A DNA stretch of 64,000 nt from Lactobacillus sp. CBA3605 (GCF_002970915.1 NZ_CP027190.1:1798001-1862000), one strand, 5' to 3'. Counted from the stretch's first letter, positions 1 to 6,784 are shown. Program-made: numbers and translations. Notes: generated by a model from the letters alone, not told the origin.

Positions 1-2
1 TT

Positions 3-56
3 GGGCTTATACTAATTTTGTTCCAAAGAGTGATGGAGAAAATTAGGGGGGAATAG
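3..56 (+). CDS. possible 3' end of an upstream gene (partial)
   Basis: An open frame runs in from the left edge and stops at TAG 54-56, encoding about 17 residues of hydrophobic then basic character (GLILILFQRVMEKIRGE). It could be the end of a membrane protein such as another immunity protein. A second frame is also open from base 2 to a TAG at 44-46 (ending VPKSDGEN), so neither can be chosen from this window alone. A G-rich ribosome site for the next gene overlaps this end. Confidence 0.2.
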   Translation, partial: GLILILFQRVMEKIRGE

Positions 57-299
57 ATGATGATCAAAAAAATGCGAGGTTTATCAAGTTATACTGGACT
101 CGGGAATCTGAATACGATGGCTTCAACACAATTGGCGACGGTTACGGGTGGAAAGATTGTTAAATATATGACGGTTGGGCCGTTTACACTTTATAAAAAT
201 ACTAAAACTGGAAAAATCACTCGTCGTCAAACGACGAGTACTGCAAGTTGGACAGCCAAGACGATGGCGTTTGGTTGGGCTAAATCTTTTCACGGATAA
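57..299 (+). CDS. lactococcin A-like double-glycine bacteriocin precursor
   Basis: An 80-residue precursor with a leader ending in LATVTGG (residues 26-32), the cleavage site of C39-peptidase ABC exporters, followed by a 48-residue cationic mature peptide starting KIVKYMTVG. The mature part follows recalled lactococcin A (class IId) over its length: G.LY.NT.T.K near the N-terminus, then QT, an Ala/Thr-rich middle, GW and a C-terminal His. Lactococcin A kills by opening the mannose-PTS membrane proteins IIC/IID, so a pore-forming peptide acting on related bacteria is inferred. Two adjacent ATGs (57 and 60) follow a GGGGGG ribosome site at 46-51. The immunity-type gene at 366 lies 66 bases downstream, probably in the same transcript. 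There are no cysteines, so it is not pediocin-like. Similarity is by eye; a BLAST search was not run. Confidence 0.8.
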   Translation: MMIKKMRGLSSYTGLGNLNTMASTQLATVTGGKIVKYMTVGPFTLYKNTKTGKITRRQTTSTASWTAKTMAFGWAKSFHG

Positions 300-365
300 T
301 TAAAATACTATAAACGTGGCTTAGTAATTTGAATTTTGTGGGGGAAAGTATAGGAGACTGATAAA

Positions 366-632
366 ATGAAAAAAAAGATCGATATTCTTAATACCTTGGA
401 TGTTTTAATTAAGGATCCAACTATTTCAAAGGTTGAACGGCAATTGTTATCAGATGCTAAGCTTGCGCTTGCTAAGGGAATCTACGATGAAAAGGTTGCC
501 GCAACCTTAAAATCTCAGCTTTCCAAGTTAGCATTGGCGAAGAATTTAACACCGGTACTCGTGCCATTTTTCACTGAGCTTTCTCGCCAATATCTTGGTA
601 CTGGTAAGCGTGGGATGCTCTATACGATATAG
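366..632 (+). CDS. bacteriocin immunity protein, LciA/EntA-immunity type
   Basis: An 88-residue, Lys-rich, helical, soluble-looking protein without a signal peptide or membrane segment. Size and pattern (KKK start, a D/E-rich first helix, then A..AL....Y...V...L...L..LA....L.P.L) resemble lactococcin A immunity protein LciA and the enterocin A immunity family, four-helix bundles that bind the bacteriocin-loaded mannose PTS and block the pore. It starts at ATG 366 after AGGAG (353-357) and directly follows the lactococcin A-like gene, the usual bacteriocin-immunity order. A strong hairpin follows at 659, so the two genes form a closed unit. The family call is medium-high because such proteins diverge quickly; the position supports it most. 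Confidence 0.72.
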   Translation: MKKKIDILNTLDVLIKDPTISKVERQLLSDAKLALAKGIYDEKVAATLKSQLSKLALAKNLTPVLVPFFTELSRQYLGTGKRGMLYTI

Positions 633-658
633 TAGTAAATTATTGAGATTTAATGAGT

Positions 659-710
659 AGCAGCTTGATCATTCGGAACTAATTCGGAATGATTAAGTTG
701 CTATTTTAAT
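659..710 (+). terminator. terminator of the bacteriocin/immunity unit
   Basis: Arms 659-674 and 687-702 pair over 16 bp with two G-T wobbles; the sequence after the stem is ATTTTAAT. It closes the bacteriocin-immunity unit before the pheromone promoter. Confidence 0.75.
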
Positions 711-740
711 GAGAAAAGGGCAAATATAAGTGATTTTTCT

Positions 741-770
741 GACGTTAATGCATCAAATATGTACGTTTAT
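741..770 (+). promoter_or_regulatory. paired 9-bp response-regulator operator before the pheromone gene
   Basis: GACGTTAAT (741-749) and TACGTTTAT (762-770) are direct repeats with exactly 12 bp between them. This matches the repeat consensus TACGTTAAT and 12-bp spacing known for PlnC/PlnD-controlled plantaricin promoters bound by LytTR regulators. A candidate -10, TATATT, lies at 802-807, 31 bases past the second repeat. A second copy with the same geometry sits on the other strand at 4406-4435. Inference: the response regulator at 2358 binds here and autoinduces its own operon. Confidence 0.8.
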
Positions 771-836
771 ACAAATATAATAATAAAAATAAAAATTATG
801 TTATATTATCATTATAAATATGAGGAGATGAATGAA

Positions 837-989
837 ATGACTAATTTTAGCAATATTAATAAGTATCAAGATTTGAATCAGGGAGAACTACAACGGGTTA
901 CAGGTGGAAAGAAGTACGGTAACGATTTAACTATGGGAGTATCTATTGTTCGAAAAGTAAAAAAGCTTATCAAAAAGACGTTTAGATAA
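837..989 (+). CDS. plantaricin A-like inducing peptide (pheromone) precursor
   Basis: A 50-residue precursor: a 24-residue leader ending QRVTGG and a 26-residue cationic mature peptide starting KKYGNDLTMG and ending KKLIKKTFR. The core L.MG....(K/R).VKKL.KK matches the recalled mature PlnA pheromone of L. plantarum, an amphipathic helix, so a secreted autoinducer sensed by the kinase encoded next is inferred. Start: GAGGAG at 822-827 is 9 bases from ATG 837; the in-frame ATG at 828 has no spacing, and a further upstream ATG (759) would begin inside the operator. The kinase starts 20 bases after the stop, so these are cotranscribed. No bacteriocin activity can be judged from sequence, although PlnA itself has weak membrane activity. 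Confidence 0.83.
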   Translation: MTNFSNINKYQDLNQGELQRVTGGKKYGNDLTMGVSIVRKVKKLIKKTFR

Positions 990-1009
990 AGTGAAATTTG
1001 GTGGTTTTA

Positions 1010-2353
1010 ATGATTGAACCCAGTATTATGGTTGGTCTTTTACAGATGTTTTTTCTGATTTTTGGTGTTATGTTCATTTATACGTTCACTATTCAAAGTA
1101 TTAATTTTTGGTCTTTAGTAAAAACTATCGTGTTTAGTATCTGTTTTGCCCTTGTTGGTGGCATCATAAATGATGGTCTTTTTTTGATGGTTTTTGGTTA
1201 TATGTTCTTCTCTGAGTGGGTCAGACAACGAACCCTTAAGATGGATTTTGGACGCTTAAACATTTTGTTGCTATTAATATCGTTACAAAATTTAATTTTG
1301 TCGTTTTCATCAGCGATAAGCAAGTTAATTTTATTTAACATAATGAAGAGTCGTTCTTTAGTAGCATTGTCTAGAGCTGGTACCTTGTTTGTGATTGTTG
1401 AAGTAGGAATTGTGTATACAATTGCACTATTTTTATTGGAGGTATCACTAAAGTACATACGAAAACATCCTGATGTGATAATACAAGTACGACAACTAAA
1501 AATTGATGCTAGAATTTTCGTTATCTTATTTGTATTATTTTTCTCAATTGAATTATTGTTAATGATTAGTGATATGGAAGGTGTTACAGCCAAAATTCAA
1601 ATGACGTTACTTTTCACCTTTACGTTAATGGTTGGGTTGATGGGCTCACAAATGGGATTTATTATAAGAACCTATGCTCGACAACAAGCACTTGAAAATG
1701 AAAAATTGCAAAACCAACAATTGAATAATTATTTGAAGAGCATTGAGCAACAATACATGGCATTAAGACGGTTTAAACATGATTATCGGAATTTGATAAT
1801 TAGTTTAACTGTTAAAAATGAAGACCAAGATATTAGAAGTACAGATGATTATCTAACTAATTTAAAAAAACAAGCTATGCCATCGGTTGATTTGGATGAT
1901 TCTCAAATTGTACAAGTCCAGAATTTAGGAAATGAAGCTGTTAAAGGTTTAATCGTACAGAAATTTTTTGATGCAAGAAAACGCGGTGTGAAATTGAATA
2001 TTGAAATAATGGATAAACAGTTCAAGGTGAACCAAGACTTAGTTACGTTAGTGCGGATCATAGGTAATTTGTTAGATAATGCTATTGATCAGGCCGAAAA
2101 AATGGTAGATAAGACAGTCGTAATTGCGTTTAACGAAATTGGCGAAACCGCTGAAATTTCAATTGAGAATGCGATTGATAATACTTTTGATGTCAATAAA
2201 ATTTTCAAGCCCGGTTATTCTTCGAAGGGGCCTAATCGGGGATTAGGCTTAGATAATGTTAAAGATTTGATTGCGAAACAAAACAATCTATTCTTAGATA
2301 TTGAAACACCAAGTAATAAAGTTCGCATGACTTTAATCATGACAAAGGAGTAA
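1010..2353 (+). CDS. peptide-pheromone sensor histidine kinase (HPK10, PlnB/ComD type)
   Basis: A 447-residue membrane kinase. The first ~220 residues form six or seven hydrophobic helices, followed by a coiled-coil linker (ENEKLQNQQLNNYLKSIEQQ). The H-box FKHDYRNL carries the phosphorylated His and has the HPK10 signature (no classical HExxxP), followed by N-box NLLDNAIDQA and G-box GLGLDNV of a HATPase_c domain. HPK10 kinases sense secreted double-glycine or cyclic peptides, and the adjacent peptide gene is the obvious ligand. ATG 1010 is preferred because GGTGG (1000-1004) lies 5 bases upstream; a TTG at 998 in frame would lack a ribosome site. The gene is AT-rich (A/T third positions) compared with the core genes beyond 4.5 kb. 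Confidence 0.9.
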   Translation: MIEPSIMVGLLQMFFLIFGVMFIYTFTIQSINFWSLVKTIVFSICFALVGGIINDGLFLMVFGYMFFSEWVRQRTLKMDFGRLNILLLLISLQNLILSFSSAISKLILFNIMKSRSLVALSRAGTLFVIVEVGIVYTIALFLLEVSLKYIRKHPDVIIQVRQLKIDARIFVILFVLFFSIELLLMISDMEGVTAKIQMTLLFTFTLMVGLMGSQMGFIIRTYARQQALENEKLQNQQLNNYLKSIEQQYMALRRFKHDYRNLIISLTVKNEDQDIRSTDDYLTNLKKQAMPSVDLDDSQIVQVQNLGNEAVKGLIVQKFFDARKRGVKLNIEIMDKQFKVNQDLVTLVRIIGNLLDNAIDQAEKMVDKTVVIAFNEIGETAEISIENAIDNTFDVNKIFKPGYSSKGPNRGLGLDNVKDLIAKQNNLFLDIETPSNKVRMTLIMTKE

Positions 2354-2357
2354 CGAG

Positions 2358-3110
2358 ATGTTTCCAGTTTATTTGTTAGAAGACAATCAGAGCCAACGCA
2401 CACAATATACGGATTTTATAAAAAAAGCCATTATGATTAATGAATATGCGATGACTTTAATGTTGTCAACAGATGATCCAAAGAAGCTATTAGCTGCTAG
2501 TCAGCACACCAAAACAGGACTCTTTTTTTTAGATATGGAAATTAAAGAAGATACAACTGCTGGCTTGAAAATTTCAGAAAAAATAAGAGCACAACTACCG
2601 CTGGCAAACATTGTTTTCATTACAACTCATGAGGAATTATCATTTGTAACATTGGAGCGGCGAGTAGCACCACTAGATTATATTTTAAAAGATCAATTCT
2701 TAGAAGCTATTCAGAAAAAAATTGTTATGGATATTGATAATGTTCAGGCACAACAAGCGAAAACAATGTTTCAAAAAAAGATAGTATTTAATTATAAAAT
2801 TGGTAATCGTTTTTTTTCGATTCCAATGAACCAAGTTGTCTTAGTACAGATCAATCAAGCAACGAATGGGCAGTTAACCGTATTAGCGACAGGAGAAAAA
2901 AAAGAAGCTAGTTTTCCGGGGAGCTTGGGCGTTCTGGAAGCCGCTTATCCTAATTTATTTAGATGCAATAAAAGCTTGCTGATAAATCCTGATTACATTG
3001 AGAATTATGATGCTAAAAAAAGAGTGTTGCAACTGTATGGTGAGTTGACATGTAAAGTTTCATTTCGTAAGGGGCGAGAGCTAGCCAAATGGTTTAAAAC
3101 AGTTAGTTAG
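2358..3110 (+). CDS. LytTR-family response regulator (PlnC/AgrA type)
   Basis: A 250-residue cytoplasmic regulator. The receiver domain (1-125) has the acidic pair LLEDN near residue 8, the phospho-acceptor Asp in LFFLDMEI (about residue 58) and a conserved Lys in DYILKD. The LytTR DNA-binding domain occupies about 145-250 (FFSIPMNQVVLVQ, FRCNKSLLINPDYI). LytTR regulators bind paired 9-bp direct repeats, and such pairs occur at 741-770 and 4406-4435. AAGGAG at 2345-2350 lies 7 bases before ATG 2358, and the gene follows the kinase by 4 bases. In plantaricin loci there is often a second, antagonistic regulator (PlnD); none is present here, which leaves this protein as the only visible transcription factor of the island. 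Confidence 0.9.
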   Translation: MFPVYLLEDNQSQRTQYTDFIKKAIMINEYAMTLMLSTDDPKKLLAASQHTKTGLFFLDMEIKEDTTAGLKISEKIRAQLPLANIVFITTHEELSFVTLERRVAPLDYILKDQFLEAIQKKIVMDIDNVQAQQAKTMFQKKIVFNYKIGNRFFSIPMNQVVLVQINQATNGQLTVLATGEKKEASFPGSLGVLEAAYPNLFRCNKSLLINPDYIENYDAKKRVLQLYGELTCKVSFRKGRELAKWFKTVS

Positions 3111-3134
3111 GTAATGTAATTAAGGGGAGAATGA

Positions 3135-3254
3135 ATGTATTATCGAGATTATGTCGCACAAAATTATTCAGTTATAATCGTATCTAGTATCAGAAGTTTG
3201 TTTTTACATTATGGTAATGGTGATAGCTATTTTTTAGGACGATCAATCCAATAA
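3135..3254 (+). pseudogene. short ORF or remnant after the response regulator
   Basis: A 39-residue frame (MYYRDYVAQ...) starts 5 bases after a good GGGGAG ribosome site (3124-3129), then runs into the 3' end of the convergent CPBP gene. The first residues YRDYVAQ recall the N-terminus of C39-peptidase bacteriocin exporters (..YVAQvDe.DCG..), but the catalytic Cys context is absent and the frame stops quickly. It may be the scar of a deleted transporter or regulator gene that once followed the regulator, or a chance ORF. The ribosome site is the best evidence that a gene once began here. Confidence 0.25.
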
Positions 3255-3963
3255 TGAGACTGATGTTAATTGTAAGTAACCATAAAAGGCTTGGTTCGAA
3301 ATCTGGTAATAAGTAGATTTCAAAAAAGACAATTAGATTATTCAGACCATGAATTAAAATGACTACGGATAACTTACCAGTCCAACGATAAAATAATGCG
3401 AATACTAGTCCCATACCGCTATAAGTTAATAAGCCAGCAAGATTACTATAGCCATGAAATAGACCAAAGACGATTCCACTAGTCATGCTGGCACTGATAA
3501 TGGCTTGTTTTTTGAAGCAAAAGTCCATCAGGATCCCTCTGAAAATTAGTTCTTCAATAATCGGTGCCATAAAAACTAGCCAAATAAAATATAGTGGCAG
3601 AGAGCTACTGTGAAGACCAGTTATAACAGTTTGTTGATTTTCAGTAATCTTAGATTGGAAGGCACCCAAACTAAGATTAATTGTATTCAAGCTTAAATAG
3701 CCAATTATTACATTGTATAAATAGGTTTTGATAGGCCATTTATTGTGGTGAGAGTAGCCAGCGGTCATGTAAATTTTCCAAATCATAACAATAACGAGAC
3801 CACCTAGCATAAGTTCTAAGAAAGTTAAACTGATAGTGATCATGCTAGAGCGCCAGGAATTATTAATGAGTAGTGGTAGCTGGCCCAAGGTATATAGAAG
3901 CATACTGACAATAAAATCCAGAGCGGCCTTTGGCAGATTATCTTTTCTAATAATTTTATTCAT
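3190..3963 (-). CDS. CPBP-family intramembrane protease homologue, probable bacteriocin immunity protein
   Basis: A 257-residue protein with about seven membrane helices and the CPBP (Abi) motifs: EELIFRG (EExxxR), FGLFHG (FxxxH) and LIHGLNN (HxxxN). PlnI, PlnL and SkkI, immunity proteins for class IIb bacteriocins, belong to this family and need these residues for protection. It lies directly behind the two small peptide genes (3979 and 4173, same strand), the order peptide-peptide-CPBP seen in plnEFI. ATG 3963 is chosen; an in-frame TTG at 3978 abuts the stop codon of the preceding gene. No strong ribosome site is visible, so translational coupling to the upstream peptide gene is likely. 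Confidence 0.82.
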   Translation of the reverse strand: MNKIIRKDNLPKAALDFIVSMLLYTLGQLPLLINNSWRSSMITISLTFLELMLGGLVIVMIWKIYMTAGYSHHNKWPIKTYLYNVIIGYLSLNTINLSLGAFQSKITENQQTVITGLHSSSLPLYFIWLVFMAPIIEELIFRGILMDFCFKKQAIISASMTSGIVFGLFHGYSNLAGLLTYSGMGLVFALFYRWTGKLSVVILIHGLNNLIVFFEIYLLPDFEPSLLWLLTINISLIIGLIVLKNSYHHYHNVKTNF

Positions 3964-3978
3964 GAGTTTGTTAACCAA

Positions 3979-4143
3979 TCAATGTTTTTTAGTATAGGCT
4001 TTGTTGAGTGTTTTCCCGTATTCACGCATCCCTTTAGATGTAAAATATAAGATATGGCCAACTATATTTCCTAAACTACCGCCGCTAACAGTTGCTAAAT
4101 CTTTGTCAGATAAGTTAGCATAAATAAATAATTTTTTATTCAT
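3979..4143 (-). CDS. double-glycine bacteriocin peptide, second of a pair
   Basis: A 54-residue precursor, too short for many gene callers. The leader MNKKLFIYANLSDKDLATVSGG (22 residues, ending SGG) precedes a 32-residue cationic mature peptide that begins SLGNIVGHIL and ends KAYTKKH. The mature part contains a GxxxG motif (GNIVG), the helix-helix motif of two-peptide class IIb bacteriocins. It follows the peptide gene at 4173 by 29 bases and precedes the CPBP immunity candidate by 15 bases. An in-frame ATG at 4155 would add MNEI but sits one base after the GG of the ribosome site; ATG 4143 lies 13 bases from it, so the start is uncertain. No close relative is recognised. Confidence 0.75.
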   Translation of the reverse strand: MNKKLFIYANLSDKDLATVSGGSLGNIVGHILYFTSKGMREYGKTLNKAYTKKH

Positions 4144-4172
4144 AATTTCATTCATTCCTTTTCAATTTTTGA

Positions 4173-4325
4173 CTATTTCCAGCGTCGATAGTCTTTTTTA
4201 TAGGTTTTCCATGCTTCTTTTCCTTGAACTATGGCCCAGTCAACTGCAACAGCTAAACCGAACTTTTTCCCACCACCAGTAATACTATCAAGTTCCTGTT
4301 CGGATAAAGATTTAAAGTTTTTCAT
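4173..4325 (-). CDS. double-glycine bacteriocin peptide, first of a pair
   Basis: A 50-residue precursor: an 18-residue leader MKNFKSLSEQELDSITGG, a near-perfect double-glycine leader, and a 32-residue mature peptide beginning GKKFGLAVAVDWAI and ending YKKDYRRWK. The mature peptide is cationic at both ends with an Ala-rich centre containing AxxxA spacing, as in class IIb peptides, plus a Trp-containing C-terminus. GGTG at about 4334-4337 precedes ATG 4325. It is the first gene behind the operator at 4406-4435, so it is expected to be pheromone-induced. With the 3979 peptide it probably makes one two-component bacteriocin. Either peptide could instead act alone. Confidence 0.77.
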   Translation of the reverse strand: MKNFKSLSEQELDSITGGGKKFGLAVAVDWAIVQGKEAWKTYKKDYRRWK

Positions 4326-4405
4326 CTAATGACACCGCTTTCTTTGATTGGCTTTTGATACAAGTTCAGTTTACTGCAGAATTACCATTAGTAATCAGAT
4401 TTTTA

Positions 4406-4435
4406 ATTAACGTACATAAATCGTCCTTAAACGTC
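4406..4435 (-). promoter_or_regulatory. paired 9-bp response-regulator operator before the two-peptide bacteriocin operon
   Basis: Read on the - strand: GACGTTTAA (4435-4427), 12 bp, then TACGTTAAT (4414-4406). The second half-site is an exact match to the plantaricin repeat consensus and the spacing equals that of the 741-770 operator. A candidate -10, TAAACT (4373-4368), lies 32 bases beyond the second repeat, almost the same distance as at the pheromone promoter (31). This predicts that one response regulator switches on both operons. Confidence 0.82.
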
Positions 4436-4475
4436 AAAAAAGCCCCCAATGAATAATGATGATTCATTGGGGGCT
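4436..4475 (-). terminator. terminator of the CBS-domain gene
   Basis: A perfect 14-bp stem (4441-4454 with 4462-4475, AGCCCCCAATGAAT arms), a 7-base loop and a T-run on the - strand (4441-4436). The T-run touches the first half-site of the operator at 4435. Confidence 0.9.
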
Positions 4476-4494
4476 GTGCTGGTATTTAAACTAG

Positions 4495-5133
4495 TTATTC
4501 AGCTTGTAAATCTTCCACTTCAATCACTTTAAATTGTTTGCGATTCAAGTTATCGGTAATGCGTTTGAGTTTTTCTGTATCAACGTCTTCCGGCAAGGTG
4601 AACAGGGTCCGGTGACCGAGCGTGCCACTTTGCACATCTAGCGTCAAACAACCAGCAATCGAGGTATATTTCGTGATAATCTTGGCCATGGCGGCTAAGT
4701 CACCCCGTTCACCAATTGAAACGACAGTCAAAACATAGCTACCAACGTTGACGTTCCAGGATTGTGAGAGCATGTCGAGGAGTCGCGTATGGGTCAAGAT
4801 GCCGTAGAAATAACCATGTTCATCTAAAACGGCGATGTAAGGTAGGTCTTTAATGGAGAAGAAGACGTTGTAAAAGGCTGCGTCAACTTGGATCGTTTTA
4901 GTGGCATTCTTTAAAAGCGCCGTAACTGGTAACGACATATCGCCACCCCGTGATTTATGCCGATAAATGTGCATTTTATAAACGTTACCGCGGAAAATGT
5001 GCCCGGTTTCGTCTAGGATTGGGACACATCGGAAGCCAGAATCTTCTAAGACTTGGAGCGCTTCCGCTAGTGTTGCGTCGGCGGTGACCGTAGTTAAACG
5101 TTCTTTCGGTTTAACGAGTGTTTTTAATAACAT
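4495..5133 (-). CDS. CBS-domain protein with C-terminal ACT-like domain (c-di-AMP-binding CbpA/CbpB-like)
   Basis: A 212-residue cytoplasmic protein. Two CBS motifs cover residues ~1-125 (DSGFRCVPILDE, LPYIAVLDEHGYFYGILT); an ACT-like beta-alpha fold follows at ~133-205 (SYVLTVVSIGERGDLAAMAKII). CBS proteins of this size in Firmicutes (Listeria CbpA/CbpB, Bacillus DarB) bind cyclic di-AMP and tune Rel or potassium/osmotic functions; that link is from the family, not visible here. It is a single gene between its own terminator (4436-4475) and that of the L,D-transpeptidase gene. The ATG at 5133 follows GGGGGA on the - strand. Confidence 0.75.
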   Translation of the reverse strand: MLLKTLVKPKERLTTVTADATLAEALQVLEDSGFRCVPILDETGHIFRGNVYKMHIYRHKSRGGDMSLPVTALLKNATKTIQVDAAFYNVFFSIKDLPYIAVLDEHGYFYGILTHTRLLDMLSQSWNVNVGSYVLTVVSIGERGDLAAMAKIITKYTSIAGCLTLDVQSGTLGHRTLFTLPEDVDTEKLKRITDNLNRKQFKVIEVEDLQAE

Positions 5134-5228
5134 GATAAATCCCCCAATTATTAGTTTATTTTAATAAATCATACCATAAAAGCCAGACCGATGGGGGAGT
5201 AATATGCGCCGTGTGATAGTCATTAATC

Positions 5229-5267
5229 AAAAAAAGCCAGCCCGATAAGTAACCGGACTGACTTTTT
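5229..5267 (-). terminator. terminator of the L,D-transpeptidase gene
   Basis: On the - strand, AAAAAGTCAGTCCGG pairs through a short loop with a TCGGGCTGGCTTTTTTT arm. A-rich and T-rich flanks on both sides would also let it act on the + strand. Confidence 0.8.
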
Positions 5268-5281
5268 AAATTAGATTTAAA

Positions 5282-6676
5282 TTAGAAAACGACAACGGGG
5301 GTGCCAACTGGAACCGCCGCATAAACTTTAGCCATGACACTGGGTGGTGTGTTCACACAACCGTGAGAGCCATTGGTTTTATACCAAGTGCCGCCATACT
5401 TAGTTTGCCAAGAAGAATCATGAATCCCTTCACCGGTATCATCGAATGGCATCCAGTAAGTGACCGGTTGTGAATAGCTAGAGCCATCATCATTGTCACC
5501 TTTGAGCGTGGCATTTTTTTGTTTGCTCCAAACATCCCAAATCCCAGTAGTTGTGGCATGTTTACCAGGTTTCCCGGTGACAACGTCCGTCGAAACTTTG
5601 ATCTTGCCATCAACATAGACCCACATATGTTGGTTGACTTTATCAACTTCGATATACGTGTTACCAATATCAGTTTGATCAGTGTTATAGCCAGAACCAT
5701 TGATGAGTGGTGAGCGGGTAAAGTCTTTGCCCGCTAAGACTTGCTTGGCTAAGGCTTTGGCTTCAGCCTCAGTTTTAATGGTCCAACCATAGAAGCCACC
5801 ACTAATCTTGACCGTTCCCCGCTTAGTGCTCTTAAAAGTTCGCGTGGTATGGTAAGTATGGTACTTTTCGTTAAGTTGCTTAACATATGTGAGTACGGCT
5901 GCTTGATCAATTGTGACAGTGCCGTCATGATCAACTTTTAGCCAGCTTAAGATTAAGTCGTGTGGCACCGTAAACTTGTGACCATTGATGTTATAAGTGA
6001 TGGTTTCACTTGCGTATTTTTGCGTTTCTGTTTGTGCCGTTTTTAGCGTTTTGCTCGTGCTAGTAACGGTTGGAGTAACGTAAGCCGTTTTTAAATTAAT
6101 CTTTGTTTGTCCCGTACGCAATGCCTTAGTCAGGACTTGTTTTAGTTTTGGGGTACTAATTTCGGTCCCTTGAACTTCTTTTTGAATGGCGACTTGGTTA
6201 TTTTTATAAACTAACTTAGCGTTCTCAGTTTGGGTCCGCTTCGTTTGATTGGCTTGCGCCGTAATTTTAGTGGCGAGCGTGTGTAGTGTCGTTTTAGTCA
6301 CGTTTAAAGCGCCTAAACTGGTTGTATCCGCCGCTTGTGCAGCTTGCATTAAGGCTAATGGCCAGCGCCAATAATTTTGTTTGGCGATTAATTCTTTCAG
6401 TTCTGACTTGGTGTTGATGGTCATCCCAGCGGTTTTGCTAGTAAAGGTATAAACTTTTTTCTGATTTTCAACGATATGATAAGTGCGGTGCTCAAGGGCC
6501 GCATTAACTTTTGGTGCGGCTTGCGCAGCGGTTTTGCCACTGACGTTGACGCCGGCCACTTGGGTATTGGCTAAGAAAGTTTGTTGGTGTTGCCAGATCA
6601 AACTTGTTGCCAAGTACCCGACGACTAACAAGCTGACGAGACTGCCAGCAATAATTAGTCCACGTTTGTATGTCAT
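5282..6676 (-). CDS. L,D-transpeptidase (YkuD domain) with peptidoglycan-binding-type N-terminal region
   Basis: A 464-residue, membrane-anchored, extracytoplasmic protein: short basic N-terminus, one membrane helix (GLIIAGSLVSLLVVGYLATSL), a long beta-rich region with two PG_binding_4-like repeats (~50-330), and a C-terminal YkuD catalytic domain. The active site is the SHGCVNTP motif near the C-terminus, Cys being the nucleophile, with the upstream His in EGIHDSSW. L,D-transpeptidases make 3-3 crosslinks or attach proteins to peptidoglycan. The start MTYKRG at 6676 is preferred because GGAGG lies 9 bases upstream; an ATG two codons earlier is too close to it and longer in-frame starts lack a ribosome site. 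Single-gene unit. Confidence 0.88.
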   Translation of the reverse strand: MTYKRGLIIAGSLVSLLVVGYLATSLIWQHQQTFLANTQVAGVNVSGKTAAQAAPKVNAALEHRTYHIVENQKKVYTFTSKTAGMTINTKSELKELIAKQNYWRWPLALMQAAQAADTTSLGALNVTKTTLHTLATKITAQANQTKRTQTENAKLVYKNNQVAIQKEVQGTEISTPKLKQVLTKALRTGQTKINLKTAYVTPTVTSTSKTLKTAQTETQKYASETITYNINGHKFTVPHDLILSWLKVDHDGTVTIDQAAVLTYVKQLNEKYHTYHTTRTFKSTKRGTVKISGGFYGWTIKTEAEAKALAKQVLAGKDFTRSPLINGSGYNTDQTDIGNTYIEVDKVNQHMWVYVDGKIKVSTDVVTGKPGKHATTTGIWDVWSKQKNATLKGDNDDGSSYSQPVTYWMPFDDTGEGIHDSSWQTKYGGTWYKTNGSHGCVNTPPSVMAKVYAAVPVGTPVVVF

Positions 6677-6784
6677 TAACATTGGCCTCCATGTCCATAA
6701 TAATGTTCCCACCTTATAACATTTTAATGGGGAGTGCAAATATGAAGCCAATTAGTCGCCCACTTTGGTCAGTAAATTTTGACG

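Noticed and set aside
759..836. Longer N-terminus for the pheromone gene from ATG 759
   Set aside because: It would start inside the operator and lacks a ribosome site; GAGGAG at 822-827 fits ATG 837 and gives a normal leader.
1198..1593. 131-codon antisense frame in the kinase gene
   Set aside because: Shadow of an AT-rich membrane gene; no ribosome site or family pattern.
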